DNA from: Ascaphus truei
Taxonomy: Eukaryota > Chordata > Amphibia > Anura > Ascaphidae
Reading direction: 5' to 3'
DNA: 64,000 nt
Assembly: GCA_036426205.1 (NCBI GenBank)
Contig: CM071570.1
Span: 145,973,339 to 146,037,338 of the forward strand
A model generated the notes under the pieces. That model made no database searches. It had not been told where the DNA came from and was given only the letters and a program-made list of their open reading frames with translations. Of this stretch, positions 20,811 through 33,469 are shown piece by piece. Made by a program: the position numbers and the translations under genes. Position 1 is the stretch's first letter. Every line of letters begins with the position of its first letter.

Positions 20811-23450
20811 ACTAGTAGACCATACCCAACATATAGTGACTGTACTTGGCAGACACTGGTAGTCTTTTTATGGACCCGTCTGTGCTGGTGTGCGTTTTTA
20901 TGTTTGGTTCACATTAATAGATCATATAAGGGCACCACACATTTGGAATACTGGGTGACCTTGTTGTCACCTATTTCCATTCTCATAACCTTCACCCTTC
21001 ACCAGGGCCGGCTTGGCGTTTAGTAGGGCTTGGTGCCGGAGAAGCGAGAGGTCTCTTACCGTCTCCGACATCTCGTCTCCATGGCAACGTGTTATGTCAC
21101 GTCGCAATCAGAAGAGGGCTTTACCTCCCCAGTCATTTGGACTGGAATAGAATGGATAAAGGGGTTTTTTGGTCCACAAGGCAGAATTGCTCCTTTAACT
21201 CAACACCATTATCTTAGAGTAAATAAAGTCACTAATTTCTAATGGTTTAGCCACGATAGTTTTACTATGTAGTGGAAACAAACATGAATAAAACATGGAA
21301 TATAACAATACAAATAGACTGGACATGGACACCCCATTTTGCCAACGTTGCCTCCTTCACTAAAGTGGTTAAATGTAAAAGCAGAGTAGGGTGAAGGATC
21401 AAAGATGGCAAGCCAAACAATTTCATGTATACATTTTCCACCAAATTCCGGTTTCTATGCCAAACCCTTAACCCTGTTACTGATAGAATACAAAGAGTTA
21501 AAAGGGTCAATCTACCGCCAAGCGGAAATCACGAAACACATTTTGATGGTGTGACTGCCTTCCATGATGTATTAAAAACCTTTCTTGTGGCATGTTACAA
21601 TTCTACTAAATTGGAGCAGGATGTGCATAACTCTTAGATTGTCAGTATGGGTGTTTCAGAAGCAGGCAAATGTCTTATTTAGTTCCCTTTTAGGTTCTGC
21701 AGGTAAGTGTTTTTGTAATGGCCTTGGCTTGTTCTGGGTTAAGGCCAGCTCCTGTTGCATGAGACTTTCCCGTTTAGGCTAATTAGGCAATTGAGTGAGT
21801 TAGGTAGTACTGTCTTGCCCTGTCAAGGGCTGTTGGCTCAGATGTTGGGTTGAAGATGTATTATTTCCCCTTATGGGTAGTGATCTTTCTTCTCCCTCCC
21901 AAAATAGGACAGTTTGGGATATGTTCCCATTTGTGTATACTGATGTAGGAGGGACAATTTTCTTGTCTCCATTCCAGTAAATGTTTCCCTCCCCAGCAAA
22001 ATTCTTATTTTTTTATATTCTTTTGTTGCCTTGTTGCCAATGTGAGGAGAAGGGCAGGGAGACTTTTATAGGGATGTGACCTGATTCGTTAAATTGTCCT
22101 ACTCATATCTGGGTGGTGCTTGATACACCATTCTTTTGCACTGGCCTGGATGGATTAAAGGGTAAGCTATTAAACATAAATTCCTCTTTACCAGTGTAAT
22201 TGGTTTTGAGGATGCAATTAACTGAATGTAAACATGTTACTTGTCCTGTGAATTTTCTCTGTATAAACAGCACGTAGCATGTGTTTCACATGAACATTTG
22301 GCCTTAATTCTTCCTTTCAGATGTACTAGAAGATGACTGATACTGTATTTTACAGTAATCCAAAACTGGACTTCTCACCAGGAAGTCAGTGTACATTTGA
22401 ACTGCAGACTTACTATACAGTATACGTATTTATAAGGAGGAATCCACAATGTGACTAAACCAACTCTTCTGGTTAGGCATCAGGACAGAACGTAATTGTT
22501 TGCAGGACAAAGCATTTCCTAAATAAATTTTATTTGATATTTGTAATGGCTAACATGGTTTAAAATTTTTTTTTTTTACAATTTACAAATACACACAGCC
22601 CCTTCATGCTCAAAACCCAAACCCACCTCCACCATACTGTATATATTTGTAAAAAAAAGGAGTGGTACGGAGTTTGTGATCTAATGTAATATAACAAAGA
22701 TCTGGCATTAAAAGATTGAGTTTCACGTTGGGATCACATTTAGAGTTACTTAAAATGTTTTTCAACATGTCATTAGTCCTGATCACAATATGGGCATAAT
22801 GAGTCATGCGAGCAGTACATGCTTCAACGCCATGCACATTAGAAGGTATGTGTTAATCAGTATCAAACTAATTATAGTGCTGATCCCTGGAAATTAGGAC
22901 ATGCCCAACCTCAAAATAATCTATTTATAAGACTATACTGTTAGAATAACGGTGTCTATCTATTCTGAGAATAATCGTGAACATAATCTTTCACCAATTT
23001 GTATTATATTAGCATGTGTGTCTTTTGAGAGTGTGATTTCTGAATCAAAAGGTCTGTGTTCCGTTGTTTTTATGGTGTTTGCCAAAGAAGATTCTTTCTA
23101 GATTAATAAGCAATGTATACTAATCAAAGATATTGAGTGCATAGAAGGTGTTTAGTTCTAGCCCTTTTTGGGGTTATTCTTTTAGCTCATGTTATCGGTT
23201 TTTCTCACCTTTCTTAATACTCAGGATTAAGATTAAATGAAACAAAAATCCATGATATAGGTTTTTGTACTTTGTGACACAGGTTAGTAGATTAATGAAC
23301 ATTCTCCACAGGTTAATTTGTGCGCAAAAAAACCTGGCAGATATAATTTTCAAGTGAACATTTTTTTTTTAAATAATAGATTTTTTTTCAATATATCCCT
23401 ACTTCGTCTGTGCATTTGGATAGCTGAAAAGATATTTAGGGTACAAACAA
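20811..23450. other. Unassigned DNA, no gene recognised
   Basis: Short frames only (all below 82 codons) with no family motifs. Probably ASCC3 intron. Confidence 0.4.
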
Positions 23451-23451
23451 G

Positions 23452-24140
23452 GTCAGGGTCGCCAACAGGGGGGTGAGAGCCGAGGCAAGCTGTGGGGTGT
23501 CCGGCTGAGGAAAGTTGGGCCAGGCATCTTCTGCGTCCCCGCTGCCGATCCTCTGATTGCCGACGACTCTGCCGGGCCCCCGGTTCGGCTTCTTCCCGGG
23601 CCTCTCTCCCTCGCTGGTGTGCTCCGGAAGCGGCGCCTGCCTGCTAGGTGCACCCAGCTTCTGGCGAGCATACTGGCGGGAGAAAGAGGACAGCGTGGGA
23701 AGAGGCAGCAGCCGGGGCCCGCCGGCGGCAACCAGAGGTAAGTGGTCATAGTATTTTGGTGGTTGTGTGGGGAGTGGAGGGAATTGTATATGTGTAGAGT
23801 GGTGGTAATTGTATCAGGGGGGGGAGGCGAGTTGGTAGTAGTAGTATCTGGGCAGGAGTAGTGGTAATTGTATCTAAGGAGGTAGTAGTGGTGTCTGTAT
23901 TGGAGGGGGGGTTGTGTGTGTGTGTGTGGGGGGGGGGGAATGGTATGTTTATTGGGTGGAATTGTGTGTATGGCCAGGGGAAGAGGAGGGGAATGAGTGA
24001 GAGGGGGTAATTGAGTGACAGCGGAGGGGGGAGGGAGAAAGAGAGAGGGGTGTAAGAGGGGGAGAGTGAGTGAGGAAGAGAGGGGAGAAGAGTGGGAGGG
24101 TGCCAGCACGGGGGGCAAAGCTCTAGTCCTGGGTCCCAGG
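23452..24140. repeat. GC-rich repeat with G/T-rich tandem units
   Basis: Begins with a hAT-like CAGGGTCGCCAACAGG, followed by 280 bp of CpG-rich sequence and then degenerate GTGGTAATTGTATCTGG-type units (23750-23960). It could be a hAT non-autonomous element, but no matching inverted right end or target duplication was found. The 249-codon minus frame across it is low-complexity. Confidence 0.4.
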
Positions 24141-24659
24141 AAATCTGTTGGATTGATGGCCTTGAACAAGGTGATTATAAAACCTATTGGACACTGATGC
24201 ATAAATATTTTAGAGGGTAATAATTCTGTGGGTCATGTGTGTACAGACAGACACTGCAAAGCAGGTTTGTTTATGACGACCACCCCACAATTTAGAAACA
24301 CATTGGAGAGACTATTTGATGTAATCTACATGAAATGTCATTAAAACATATACAGTAGAAAAGGGAAATGTGAGCCATTTTAATGATAAAGGAAGCTTTA
24401 ACATTAATGTGTCTGGCAAAGAGAGTTTCACAAACGAAAATGTTGTGTCTGTCTATTGGCAGAATGGATCACAAAGGTAAGAAACCACTATTGGCTAATT
24501 GCTGGTTAAAGAAGGAAGTGGAGTAGATGTATACATTTAAGGCAGAGTCCAGTAGATTTGAAGGCTTTTGAAACTGGTTTCATTTGTTTGACACCAACTT
24601 ATTTAACGATGACACTAAAATATTGACAGTTATTCCAAAATAAAATATGGGTACTTTTA

Positions 24660-25474
24660 TGTAGCACCCTACTATATCTCTATGGTCTGGCATGTAAGTC
24701 CTGGTAATAGCAGGCAGCGTGAGAGTTAAACCCCTAGCACATGGCTCTGCATGTGAGCCTGTTCCCCCTAAAGTTATATTGTTTCAGTTTTCAGGCACAT
24801 GTCTGAAAACGGTTGGAGTCACATGTCAGGGTGAGGGCTTGCTACAGTTACTGGGGCAGAGTAGCTGGCCACTCCCCTGGTATAAAAGGGTCCTCCCATG
24901 CAAATAAGTTGAGAGCTGTCTGACTTCTCCTGAGTCTGGAAACTGTTCTGCCCAGACTCCTCCCGAGTCCTGTCCTGCCCAGGGGGAAAATGAATGATAC
25001 CCCTGGATGAGGATTTATTCCAAGGCTACCGGTCCAGGGAATGGGAGAGGGCTAATTGCCTCAGGCATCCAGTTCCTGCTGGAGCCTATCTGACCCACGT
25101 AAGGGTGAGGTTAATTCCCTCCGGCCCAGTCCCTGTGGACCTATGTACCTGCCCAGGTAAGGGTGGATGCTATTACCATTAAAAGATAATGCATGTAATG
25201 GACTAGTTGCTTATTCTACGCAAACTTTAATAAACCAATTCCAGTTTACCGTTCCGGGCACTGCTGAAGTTATTGATTTCAACAAGTTCCTGTGGGGGGA
25301 GGGGGGGTGAATCCCTGCCTCTGGCTGGGCACTTACAGGTGGAGGCGCTGCACACTATCTACACTCCAAGCTTCCTATACACGTAGGCCCAGGCTTCTGA
25401 TTTACCAACAGGTGAGCACCACTAACACCTACTACCTATCTAAATATCCTGCCTGAGGGGATAGGGGTGTTACA
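24660..25474 (+). mobile_element. Solo LTR, 815 bp
   Basis: Starts TGTAGCACCC and ends GGGTGTTACA (TG...CA with short inverted ends), flanked by the 4-bp repeat TTTA on both sides (24656-24659, 25475-25478). A TATA box TATAAAAGG at 24881-24889 and a polyadenylation signal AATAAA at 25229-25234 lie in the order expected for U3-R-U5 on the plus strand. No internal region follows, so this is a recombined solo LTR. Family (Gypsy or endogenous retrovirus) cannot be decided from the LTR alone, though a 4-bp duplication fits either. Confidence 0.75.
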
Positions 25475-25478
25475 TTTA

Positions 25479-26455
25479 TATTAATAGTTAATTACATTTT
25501 AATCTGAATTTTGTGCCTGAGTCAAGATTGTCCTAAATAGTCTAAATCAGCAGTTTTTGGCAGATCGCCGTTTCGGGTAATATTAAATCAGGCCCTCTTA
25601 TCCTTTGTTGAGAATCCTAACATATTGCACACTTGTTTCCTGTACCAAGACACTCCAATAATTTTAACACCTGTGTACTTAATGATCGACCCATCACATA
25701 TACTGCACCTTTAAACAAGGATGATATGGGGGGTAATTCAATGTACTCAATTGTAGTTATCAGCCGATAACAGCATGAACAGCTGCTTCAGACAATAATA
25801 AATGACCTACCTAAGGGCTAATTCTATACCTGCCGAAGCAGCCAATGGGATAGTTTTCAGCCGAAATTCCCCATTGAAATCAATATGGAATTTCAGCCGA
25901 AAATGGACCAATCAGCCAGTTTGGCAGATATACCTACAGAACATGCCCTTTAGGGTGTTATAAAGGGATAAATAGAATATTCCTTCAGTATAACAATGTA
26001 TTTTTTGTTCGACCTAGTCAGAAAACACACTAGAGCACTGTACAGTGTCTATTAGGATTTCAGCAACTAGACATACTTAAATATTTGATGATACATGGTA
26101 ACAATGTTTTTAATGTCTATGAATAGAATACACGCTAATATATCCCTTAATGTTGTAACTTTTGAGAATAAGAAGTCCGACATTAAAAAAGTTTGTAAGA
26201 GCTAAGATTTATTTATTTTATTATGTCAGTTTTATTCTACTGTTCCCAAAATTATGATGAACAAATATTCATTTTAAAATTGGAAAAGGAATACAAACTA
26301 GTGAGTATCAAATAAAATCCTGACACCATATTAAACCTGAGTTTAGCTAATCTCCCATACGGCACCATTACTGTTAGATTATATGCCTTTAATGAGCAGA
26401 ACACTCTGCTTGTTTACAATTTCCCTGTCATCCATATTTTTAATCGGCCAGTTTT
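25479..26455. other. Unassigned DNA
   Basis: No gene seen. 25730-26010 has MITE-like texture (repeated CAGCCGAAA and AATTTCAGCCG) without clear ends. Confidence 0.4.
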
Positions 26456-26459
26456 ACTT

Positions 26460-27300
26460 TGTATTGTATTGTATGTCTTTATTTATATAGCGCCATTAAT
26501 GTACATAGCGCTTCACAGTAGTAATACATGTGGTAATCGAATAAATAACAGATAATATAAATAACAGATCATGGGAATAAGTGCTTTAGACATAAACATA
26601 ACATTAAGGAAGAGGAGTCCCTGCCCCGAGGAGCTTACAATCTAATTGGAAGGTAGGGAGAACGTACAGAGACAGTAGGAGGGAGTTCTGGTAAGTGCGT
26701 CTGCAGGGGGCCAAGCTTTATGTATCATGTGTTCAGAATGTTCACAGTGCTATTCGTATGCTTCTTTAAGCAGATGTGTCTTAAGGTGGGTCTTAAAGGT
26801 GGATAGAGAGGGTGCTAGTCGGGTACTGAGGGGAAGGGCATTCCAGAGGTGTGGGGCAGTCAGTGAAAAAGGTTTAAGGCGGGAGAGGGCTTTAGATAAA
26901 AAGGGGGTAGAAAGAAGACATCCTTGAGCAGAACGCAAGAGTCGGGATGGTGCATACCGAGAAATTAGGGCTGAGATGTAAGGAGGGGCAGAAGAGTGTA
27001 AAGCTTTAAAAGTGAGGAGAAGAATGGAGTGTGAGATGCGGGATTTGATTGGAAGCCAGGAGAGGGATTTCAGGAGGGGAGATGCTGAGACAGATCTAGG
27101 AAAGAGTAGAGTGATTCTGGCAGCAGCATTTAGGATAGATTGTAGGGGAGACAGGTGAGAGGCAGGAAGGCCGACAGCAGGAGGTTACAGTAATCAAGAC
27201 GGGAGAGAATGAGGGCCTGAGTCAGAGTTTTAGCAGTCGAGCAACAGAGGAAAGGGCGTATCTTTGTTATATTGCGGAGGAAAAAGCGACAAGTTTTAGA
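26460..27300 (-). mobile_element. L2-type LINE, 3' end, minus strand
   Basis: Minus-strand frame encodes RSAQGCLLSTPFLSKALS then SLTAPHLWNALPLSTRLAPS and LSTFKTHLKTHLLKEAYE, the intact C-terminus of the L2 RT protein with its stop. The 3' UTR ends in a TATAAATAAAGACATACAATACAATA-like tail near 26460. 5'-truncated near 27300. Confidence 0.9.
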
Positions 27301-27890
27301 ATGATTTCCCAGACACTGTACAACTAAGGCTAAGGGCCCACTGCCTCAGACCACGCGCCCGCACTGCAGACAGGCGGCACGTGGAGAGGCACTTGACCGC
27401 TCCCTGCGGTCTGTAGGGAGCGGGAGCTGGGGGGCGTGGTTTGAGCAGGGGGGGGGCGTGGTTTGAGCAGAGGTCTCTCGTGCTGTCCGTCCCCCCTGTC
27501 GGTCCCTCGCTCACTCCCGGAGCCCCTCTCCTCTCCCTTCCTCCTAGAGCAGGGGCAGCCTGCGAAACAGAAAAAGGGGGGGGGGCGCTATGCATGGCTG
27601 CACAGACAGGGTAGCCGCCTCCCTTCCCTCCCCGTAGCCGCCTCCCTTCCCTCCTCATTGGCTGACTGCTGCACCACGTGACGTGTCAGCGCTTCTGATC
27701 ACCAGAAGCTTGCAGCATTGGCCGGCTGACGTGTCACAGCACGCAGTCAGCCACGTCTGAAGGAGCCAGCGGGGACCTCCAGACTGGAGGAAAGGAACTG
27801 GTGGCCCACGGCCGCGCGCACCGCCGGACGCAGCAAGACCAAAGCCACAACAGTCCAGCTAACTTGAAAGACGACCCATTTTTAATGCGG
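27301..27890. repeat. GC- and CpG-rich insert
   Basis: GC-rich block with repeated GGGGGCGTGGTTTGAGCAG and CCGCCTCCCTTCCCTCC units. Probably transposon-derived, but no matching termini were found. It does not look like a promoter: no exon start was recognised nearby. Confidence 0.35.
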
Positions 27891-28846
27891 AGTAGAGATG
27901 TGTTTTTTTAAGTTTGTCGTCCCAATTCGGACCAGGGTGAACTGAATGCTAAATAACAACCTATTATTTTGTAAACAGGTGTTTAACCTGCACAGTATAT
28001 ACTTCTGTTAGGCTCTGCATAGGGCTGAAACTTCACGACATTTGCACAGAGACCGAGTCCATTGCAAATGCAAACTGTAACTGTGTGAATAATAATGGGC
28101 TAAGCATATTTACCGAATGGCCCCATATTAATCTTTGTACAACAACTTTCAATTCTAGAACTGCAAACCATAAGGTTAATTTGACAGTTTTTATTAATTA
28201 CTTTTTTCTTTGCTTATCATGCATACCTGAAAGTATCAAAAGGAAAAAAAATAACACTCTACATTCTTGCCTTTTTAATTTAAAATCACATCTACCCAAA
28301 AATCAATTTTACACTAGTCCCCAGTTCCAACATCCTTGTCTTCGGAGATTAAATCAGATCGAGACTTAAATCTATCCATTTCTTAAAAGCCTTGTGCATT
28401 AGTGGGGTTTTTCAAGTTACTAATCCCTGTGTGTGCTGAGCAGCTGTCTTCCCACTATAATTCTAATAATTATTTGTAATATCCTAGTCACAGGCATAGG
28501 CTACACTACACACAATTTCACTGCTATGTCACATTAGCACTATTTAAAGTAGTTTATTTTTTAATCCCATAGAACAGTGCAGTCAAACACTTTTAATCTG
28601 CTCTGCTTGAACAGCATGTTGTGACATACCCACACCAAGTTTAATTGGTTAATCCACATTTGTGCTGGAGAAAGCCAACACTTCCTTTTAGATCAGTTTA
28701 CATGTACTAGGCACAACCATGTATGCGTCTAGCAAATTTGTATTTGAGATAACTATTTTTTTTACAGATTTCTGCAAGACTACTATACAAAATGCAAGCA
28801 TCCACGCACTATCTTCTCCCTCCCACCAAAAAATATATAATTAAAA

Positions 28847-28848
<2 letters not shown>
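27891..28848. other. Unassigned AT-rich DNA
   Basis: No gene or repeat terminus recognised. Confidence 0.4.

Positions 28849-28895
<47 letters not shown>
28849..28895. repeat. (AT)n microsatellite
   Basis: 47 bp of uninterrupted AT dinucleotide joined directly to L2 sequence. Confidence 0.95.
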
Positions 28896-28898
<3 letters not shown>

Positions 28899-29609
28899 GA
28901 GCTTACAATCTAATTGCTAGGGAGAACGTACAGAGACAGTAGGAGGGCATTCAGGTAAGTGCGTCTGCAGGGGGCCAAGCTTTATGTATTATGGATAGTA
29001 TTAGACACGGTGTTACTCATATGCTTCTTTAAGCAAGTGTTTCTTAAGGTGGATCTTAAAGGTGGATAGAGAGGGAGCTAGTCGGGTATTGAGGGGAAGG
29101 GCATTCCAGAGGCGTGGGGCAGTCAACGAGAAAGGTTTAAGGCGAGAGAGGGCTTTAGATACAAAGGGGGTAGAGAGAAGATATCCATGAGCAGAATGCA
29201 AGAGTCGGGATGGTGCATAGCGAGAAATTAGGGCTGAGATGTAAGAAGGAGCAGAAGAGCGTAAAGCTTTAAAAGTTAGGAGGAGAATTAAGTGCGAGAT
29301 GCGGGATTTTATTGGAAGCTAGGGCAGTGATTTCAGCAGGGGAGACGTGGAGACAGATTTAGGAAATAGTAGAGTGATTCTGGCAGCAGCGTTTAGGATA
29401 GATTTTAAGGGAGACAGGTGAGAGGCCGGAAGGCTGGACAGCAGGAGGTTACAGTAATCGAGATGTGAGAGAATGAGGGGTGAGTCAGAGTTTTAGCAGT
29501 CAAGCAACAGAAGAAACAGCGTATCTGTGTAATATTGCGGAGGAAAAAGCGACAGGTGTTAGATATGTTTTGAATGTGAGAGGCGAATGTGAGAGAGGAG
29601 TCGAGTGTG

Positions 29610-29611
<2 letters not shown>
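28896..29611 (-). mobile_element. L2-type LINE fragment bounded by two (AT)n tracts
   Basis: Minus-strand frame encodes RLKPFSLTAPRLWNALPLN and LSTFKIHLKKHLLKEAYE, homologous to 26460-27300. The normal 3' tail is missing: the copy begins at GAAGAGCTTACAATCTAA, straight out of an (AT)n run, and its other side ends in a second (AT)n. Confidence 0.9.

Positions 29612-29658
<47 letters not shown>
29612..29658. repeat. (TA)n microsatellite
   Basis: 47 bp of TA dinucleotide, the partner of 28849-28895. Confidence 0.95.
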
Positions 29659-29660
<2 letters not shown>

Positions 29661-30286
29661 ATGCCTTTAATCTTAGGTTTGTATCATGTTACCAAACGTT
29701 TGTCAGCTCATGAAAGAACATCAGCCTCGACACACTGTGCAGTATTATGTATCTCCAAGTTCTACTCTGCCCATACAGTATGCTTTACCTGCCAGTAAAA
29801 TATCATACACTGCCAAATCTGTGACCTTTATATCAGAAATGTCCCCAATTTTTTTATTTTTTTATGTATTTTCCCTTACAACTTCTGCTGGCAAGCTATC
29901 CCCCGCACACATACATAATCAGTAAAAAAAAAAAAACTACCTCACAGTACCAATTAGTTTTAAAGCTGCAAACCAAGCAATATCCTACATGGTTTTTTTA
30001 ATCAGTTCTGTACTATGAGAAAATACTTGTAGCGTTAGGAGAATGGGCTCAGTGGACCTGTCCTGCACAGGTACATGAAAAAACCTGCTACTTAAAAAGT
30101 GGGGTGAACTTAAACCACTACTGTAATATCCATGCTAGAACTAGCAAGTGGTTCATTTGTCAAAGTAAAAAATAGCAAAGTAAAAGGATTACACTTTCTC
30201 AGCATTCACATCACAATTCACAAATATCCCCTATTCCACATTACAAGAGAAAGGACTATGTTTACAAAATCTTTTTCACAAGCAAT
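29659..30286. other. Unassigned DNA
   Basis: No gene or repeat terminus recognised. Confidence 0.4.
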
Positions 30287-30288
30287 TA

Positions 30289-30620
30289 CAGGCATACCCC
30301 ACTTTAAGGACACTCACTTTAAGTACACTCGCGAGTAAGTACATGTCGCCCAATAGGCAAACGGCAGCTCACGCATGCGCCTGTCAGCACGTCCTGAACA
30401 GCAATACCGGCTCCCTACCTGTACCGAAGGTGTGCGCAAGCGAGGACACTATAGAGCATGTTACAAATGTGTTATTTACATCAGTTATGCACGTATATGA
30501 TGATTTCAGAACAGTACTTGCATCGATAAGTGGAAAAAAGGTACTGCTTCACTTTAAGTACATTTTCGCTTTACATACATGCTCCGGTCCCATTGCGTAT
30601 GTTAATGCGGGGTATGCCTG
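30289..30620. mobile_element. Tigger/pogo-like MITE, short form (332 bp)
   Basis: CAGGCATACCCCACTTTAA and the inverted GGTATGCCTG with TA on both sides (30287-30288, 30621-30622). The right 170 bp align with the right end of 1881-3559, including CATACATGCTCCGGTCCCAT. It lacks the minisatellite interior of the long copy. Confidence 0.88.
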
Positions 30621-30622
30621 TA

Positions 30623-33460
30623 CAGTAGTTTCAAAGAATGAAATGAACATGTTGCTATGAGAATTATAGTGTACAGAAGGCACTAGGACACCTACAATGA
30701 TCGTACTATTTTTTAATAGGAGTCATACAATGTGGTGATAGCTCTCAAAGCTCTGTTAAGGGTCATATCAGTTTTTGGCGCCAGCAAACAAATATGTAAT
30801 TCATACAAAAATCAGGTACATTTAGCTGTGTGCAAGTGCATTGGTTATTCCTGGAGTGAACTTTCAAGCCTGAGGAGAGGTTTGACAGCCCCTGCTGTAT
30901 GGAAATCTCAAACCTTCCCAGAGGCCAGATTAAAGTCTTTGTAGGCCCTGAGCATACTCATAATCGTATCCCTCCCTTCCCCCCAAAAAATATCTATGAA
31001 TTTCTATTGTTCTCACGTATGTACGCAAACAAGAAATCTGTGGCAGAAATGATCAGTAGACAAATAGCAGACAATTTGGTGACAAGTTTTCCAAATGTTT
31101 AAAGTGCTTTTAGAATGTATCTGGCAATTTTTGGAACAAAGTGTGAAGGGGAGTGCTCTTTTTCAAGGCTGAAACGTGTAAAGAACGGGCTTGGGTCAAC
31201 CATGGCACAGAAATTAACAAATGACTATCTTCACTTGCACTACTCTGATAATTGAGAATGAGCTTCTGCAAAAAAAAAAAAAAAAATCAAATTGGGCAAT
31301 GTAGTCTGTGATTTTGCTAAGAAAAAGAGCCGCAAATGCAATGTTTACTGTACAATAATTTAAGTCCGAGCTAATATCATTCAACCTAATTCAGATATCC
31401 AACACTCTACATTGTACTATGTTGTTATGCTGTAGTGCTACTTATTATACATTCTTGATTATTCAACTTTCCATATCGCAGCATTTTATTTAACGTTACA
31501 TGCATATGTATATATACAGTTCAACATTTGTAGATGTATTAAGCTAAAATGGTTTTGGAAAGTAATTCAATTAAAGTAAGTTATTCCGTTTAGCAGTTTT
31601 CTGTTCTGATTTTTGAGTCATCTGAGTTTTTTTGGGCACAAAACATTTTTTTAGGCCCTTGGGAGCTTTGTAGGCCCCGGGCACTGTACTTCTTGTGACC
31701 AGTGGATAATCCAGGCCTGCCCATCTATCCAAAATCTTGTTTTGCTGTTAGAAAAAGCCAAGTAATGGATAGTTGTATTCACAGGAGTAGGACAACTGGA
31801 GCTGAGGTGAAAGCTAGGGATTTAATAAAATCGGATAATAAAAAAAAAAAAACTAATTATGATTTACTTTTATTGAAAATTACGTTTTCAGTTGTTCATA
31901 CAAAACTGCCATGCGATAGGAACGTAAAGTACATGGGTGCTCGGTCTTAAAACACAAAAGGTATGGCAAAATATTTCTCCTGCTGTGGCTTTTTGTGTCT
32001 GGTGGTTTCAGCTACACCAACTTGTGCTACATGTGAGTAAACAATTTCACATAGGAGGCCTAAAAACACCCCATTCTGAATTCATAGATGGCATAGGATG
32101 AATTAATATAAAACCGAATTAGCTTTCAGTAGTAAGGTTAAGTTTTCATTTTTAGTTGCAAGATCACCGCCAATAATAAGGAAACAGTTCCCCATTCAGA
32201 TGTACAGTACATGAGGAGTGAACATCAGCTAATGTGGTAGTAGTGTAAGACTTGACTTGTTCTAATTGTTCCCTAAAACAGAGTGTCATTGTCCCTAGCA
32301 TAGACAAATACCCACATCTCTCAGAAACTGTCCAATCGTTTATTCAACTAAAATCAGACACACCGACACATATTCCATTCTGGCTAATAGTTACCCCTTC
32401 CTTCTCACTTAGGTAATTCAAGCTCTTCCAATGACCACTGCTGAAAGGTATCCAAGATCTTTAATAAAAGATTACGAGTTGGCAATGTCTTAGAGAAAGT
32501 AATGTTTTTTGATGGATATTTTTTTCTCCTTGATAAAGAATATATTTTCACGTGAAGAGATCAGACAAGAGGAAAAAACAGAAAAGTTGCAACAAGATAG
32601 CTAACCATACTACAGCTTGGGGGAATGAGATAACAAATCCAATTGATTTCCTAATAGTTTTAGTCAAGATAAAAAAAAATTCTAATGGCCTTTTGACATT
32701 CGCCAAATGGTGTAATCAGTCTGAGTCCAACATCTGCCTTTTAGATAAAATAAAAAGTGGGCAATTGTGAATGGAAATCTAACATGCTCGAGAAAAAAAA
32801 AAAGATAACATGTAACTAAAAGTCATGGCTAAAACATGCAAGTATACAGCACAATTTTGTATATTTTACACAGAAGGCCTTGCATGTACAGTATCATTTC
32901 AGTAATGAGAAAATAAGCCAGATGGGTATCAGGAGAGAAAGCTTTGCTTAGACGCTTACATGCGTCAAATACGTCAGTCTCATCAGAACACAGAATACTA
33001 ATGAGAGTTGGACTAACCTCTGAAGGATACTGTGTTCACTAGTATGTAAAAAATAAAACACGTACAATGTAATATAATATCCATCAACATGTGTCATTAA
33101 CGTAGAAATTAAACTGTCGGTTTTGAAGAACTATAGAAATACTGTAATACTGTATTAACCATTAACCATATGTAAGATAGAACTTTCAGAAACCCCAGAG
33201 TGACTACACAACTATCATTATTTTCATTAGGATTCTGCATAATTTTAGTGGCGGTGGTGATTTTCTCCAACTCATTTAAAGGTACATTCTCATCTAGGAC
33301 CATTGAAACAAACCACCTGGTGTCATGAGTCCCTATTGTAAGTGAAACACTCAATAAGGCAACCAGTCATTTTGCGTGCATCTGCTTTATTAAAGATTTT
33401 TAAACCCCACATGTATTTTTAACCATAGGATACCCTTGTCACAGACCTTATTTGCACAAC
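30623..33460. other. Unassigned AT-rich DNA
   Basis: 2.8 kb with only short frames and poly-A runs. No motif recognised. Probably intronic. Confidence 0.4.
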
Positions 33461-33469
33461 TGATACCAG

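Noticed and set aside
23453..24202. 249-codon minus-strand frame
   Set aside because: GC-rich repeat-derived, with no family motif and no splice or start context.
27301..27890. CpG island or promoter
   Set aside because: CpG-rich, but the sequence is repetitive and no first exon lies beside it.
32950..32990. CTGATGAG on the minus strand as a hammerhead
   Set aside because: No GAAA follows at stem-II distance, so the core is incomplete.
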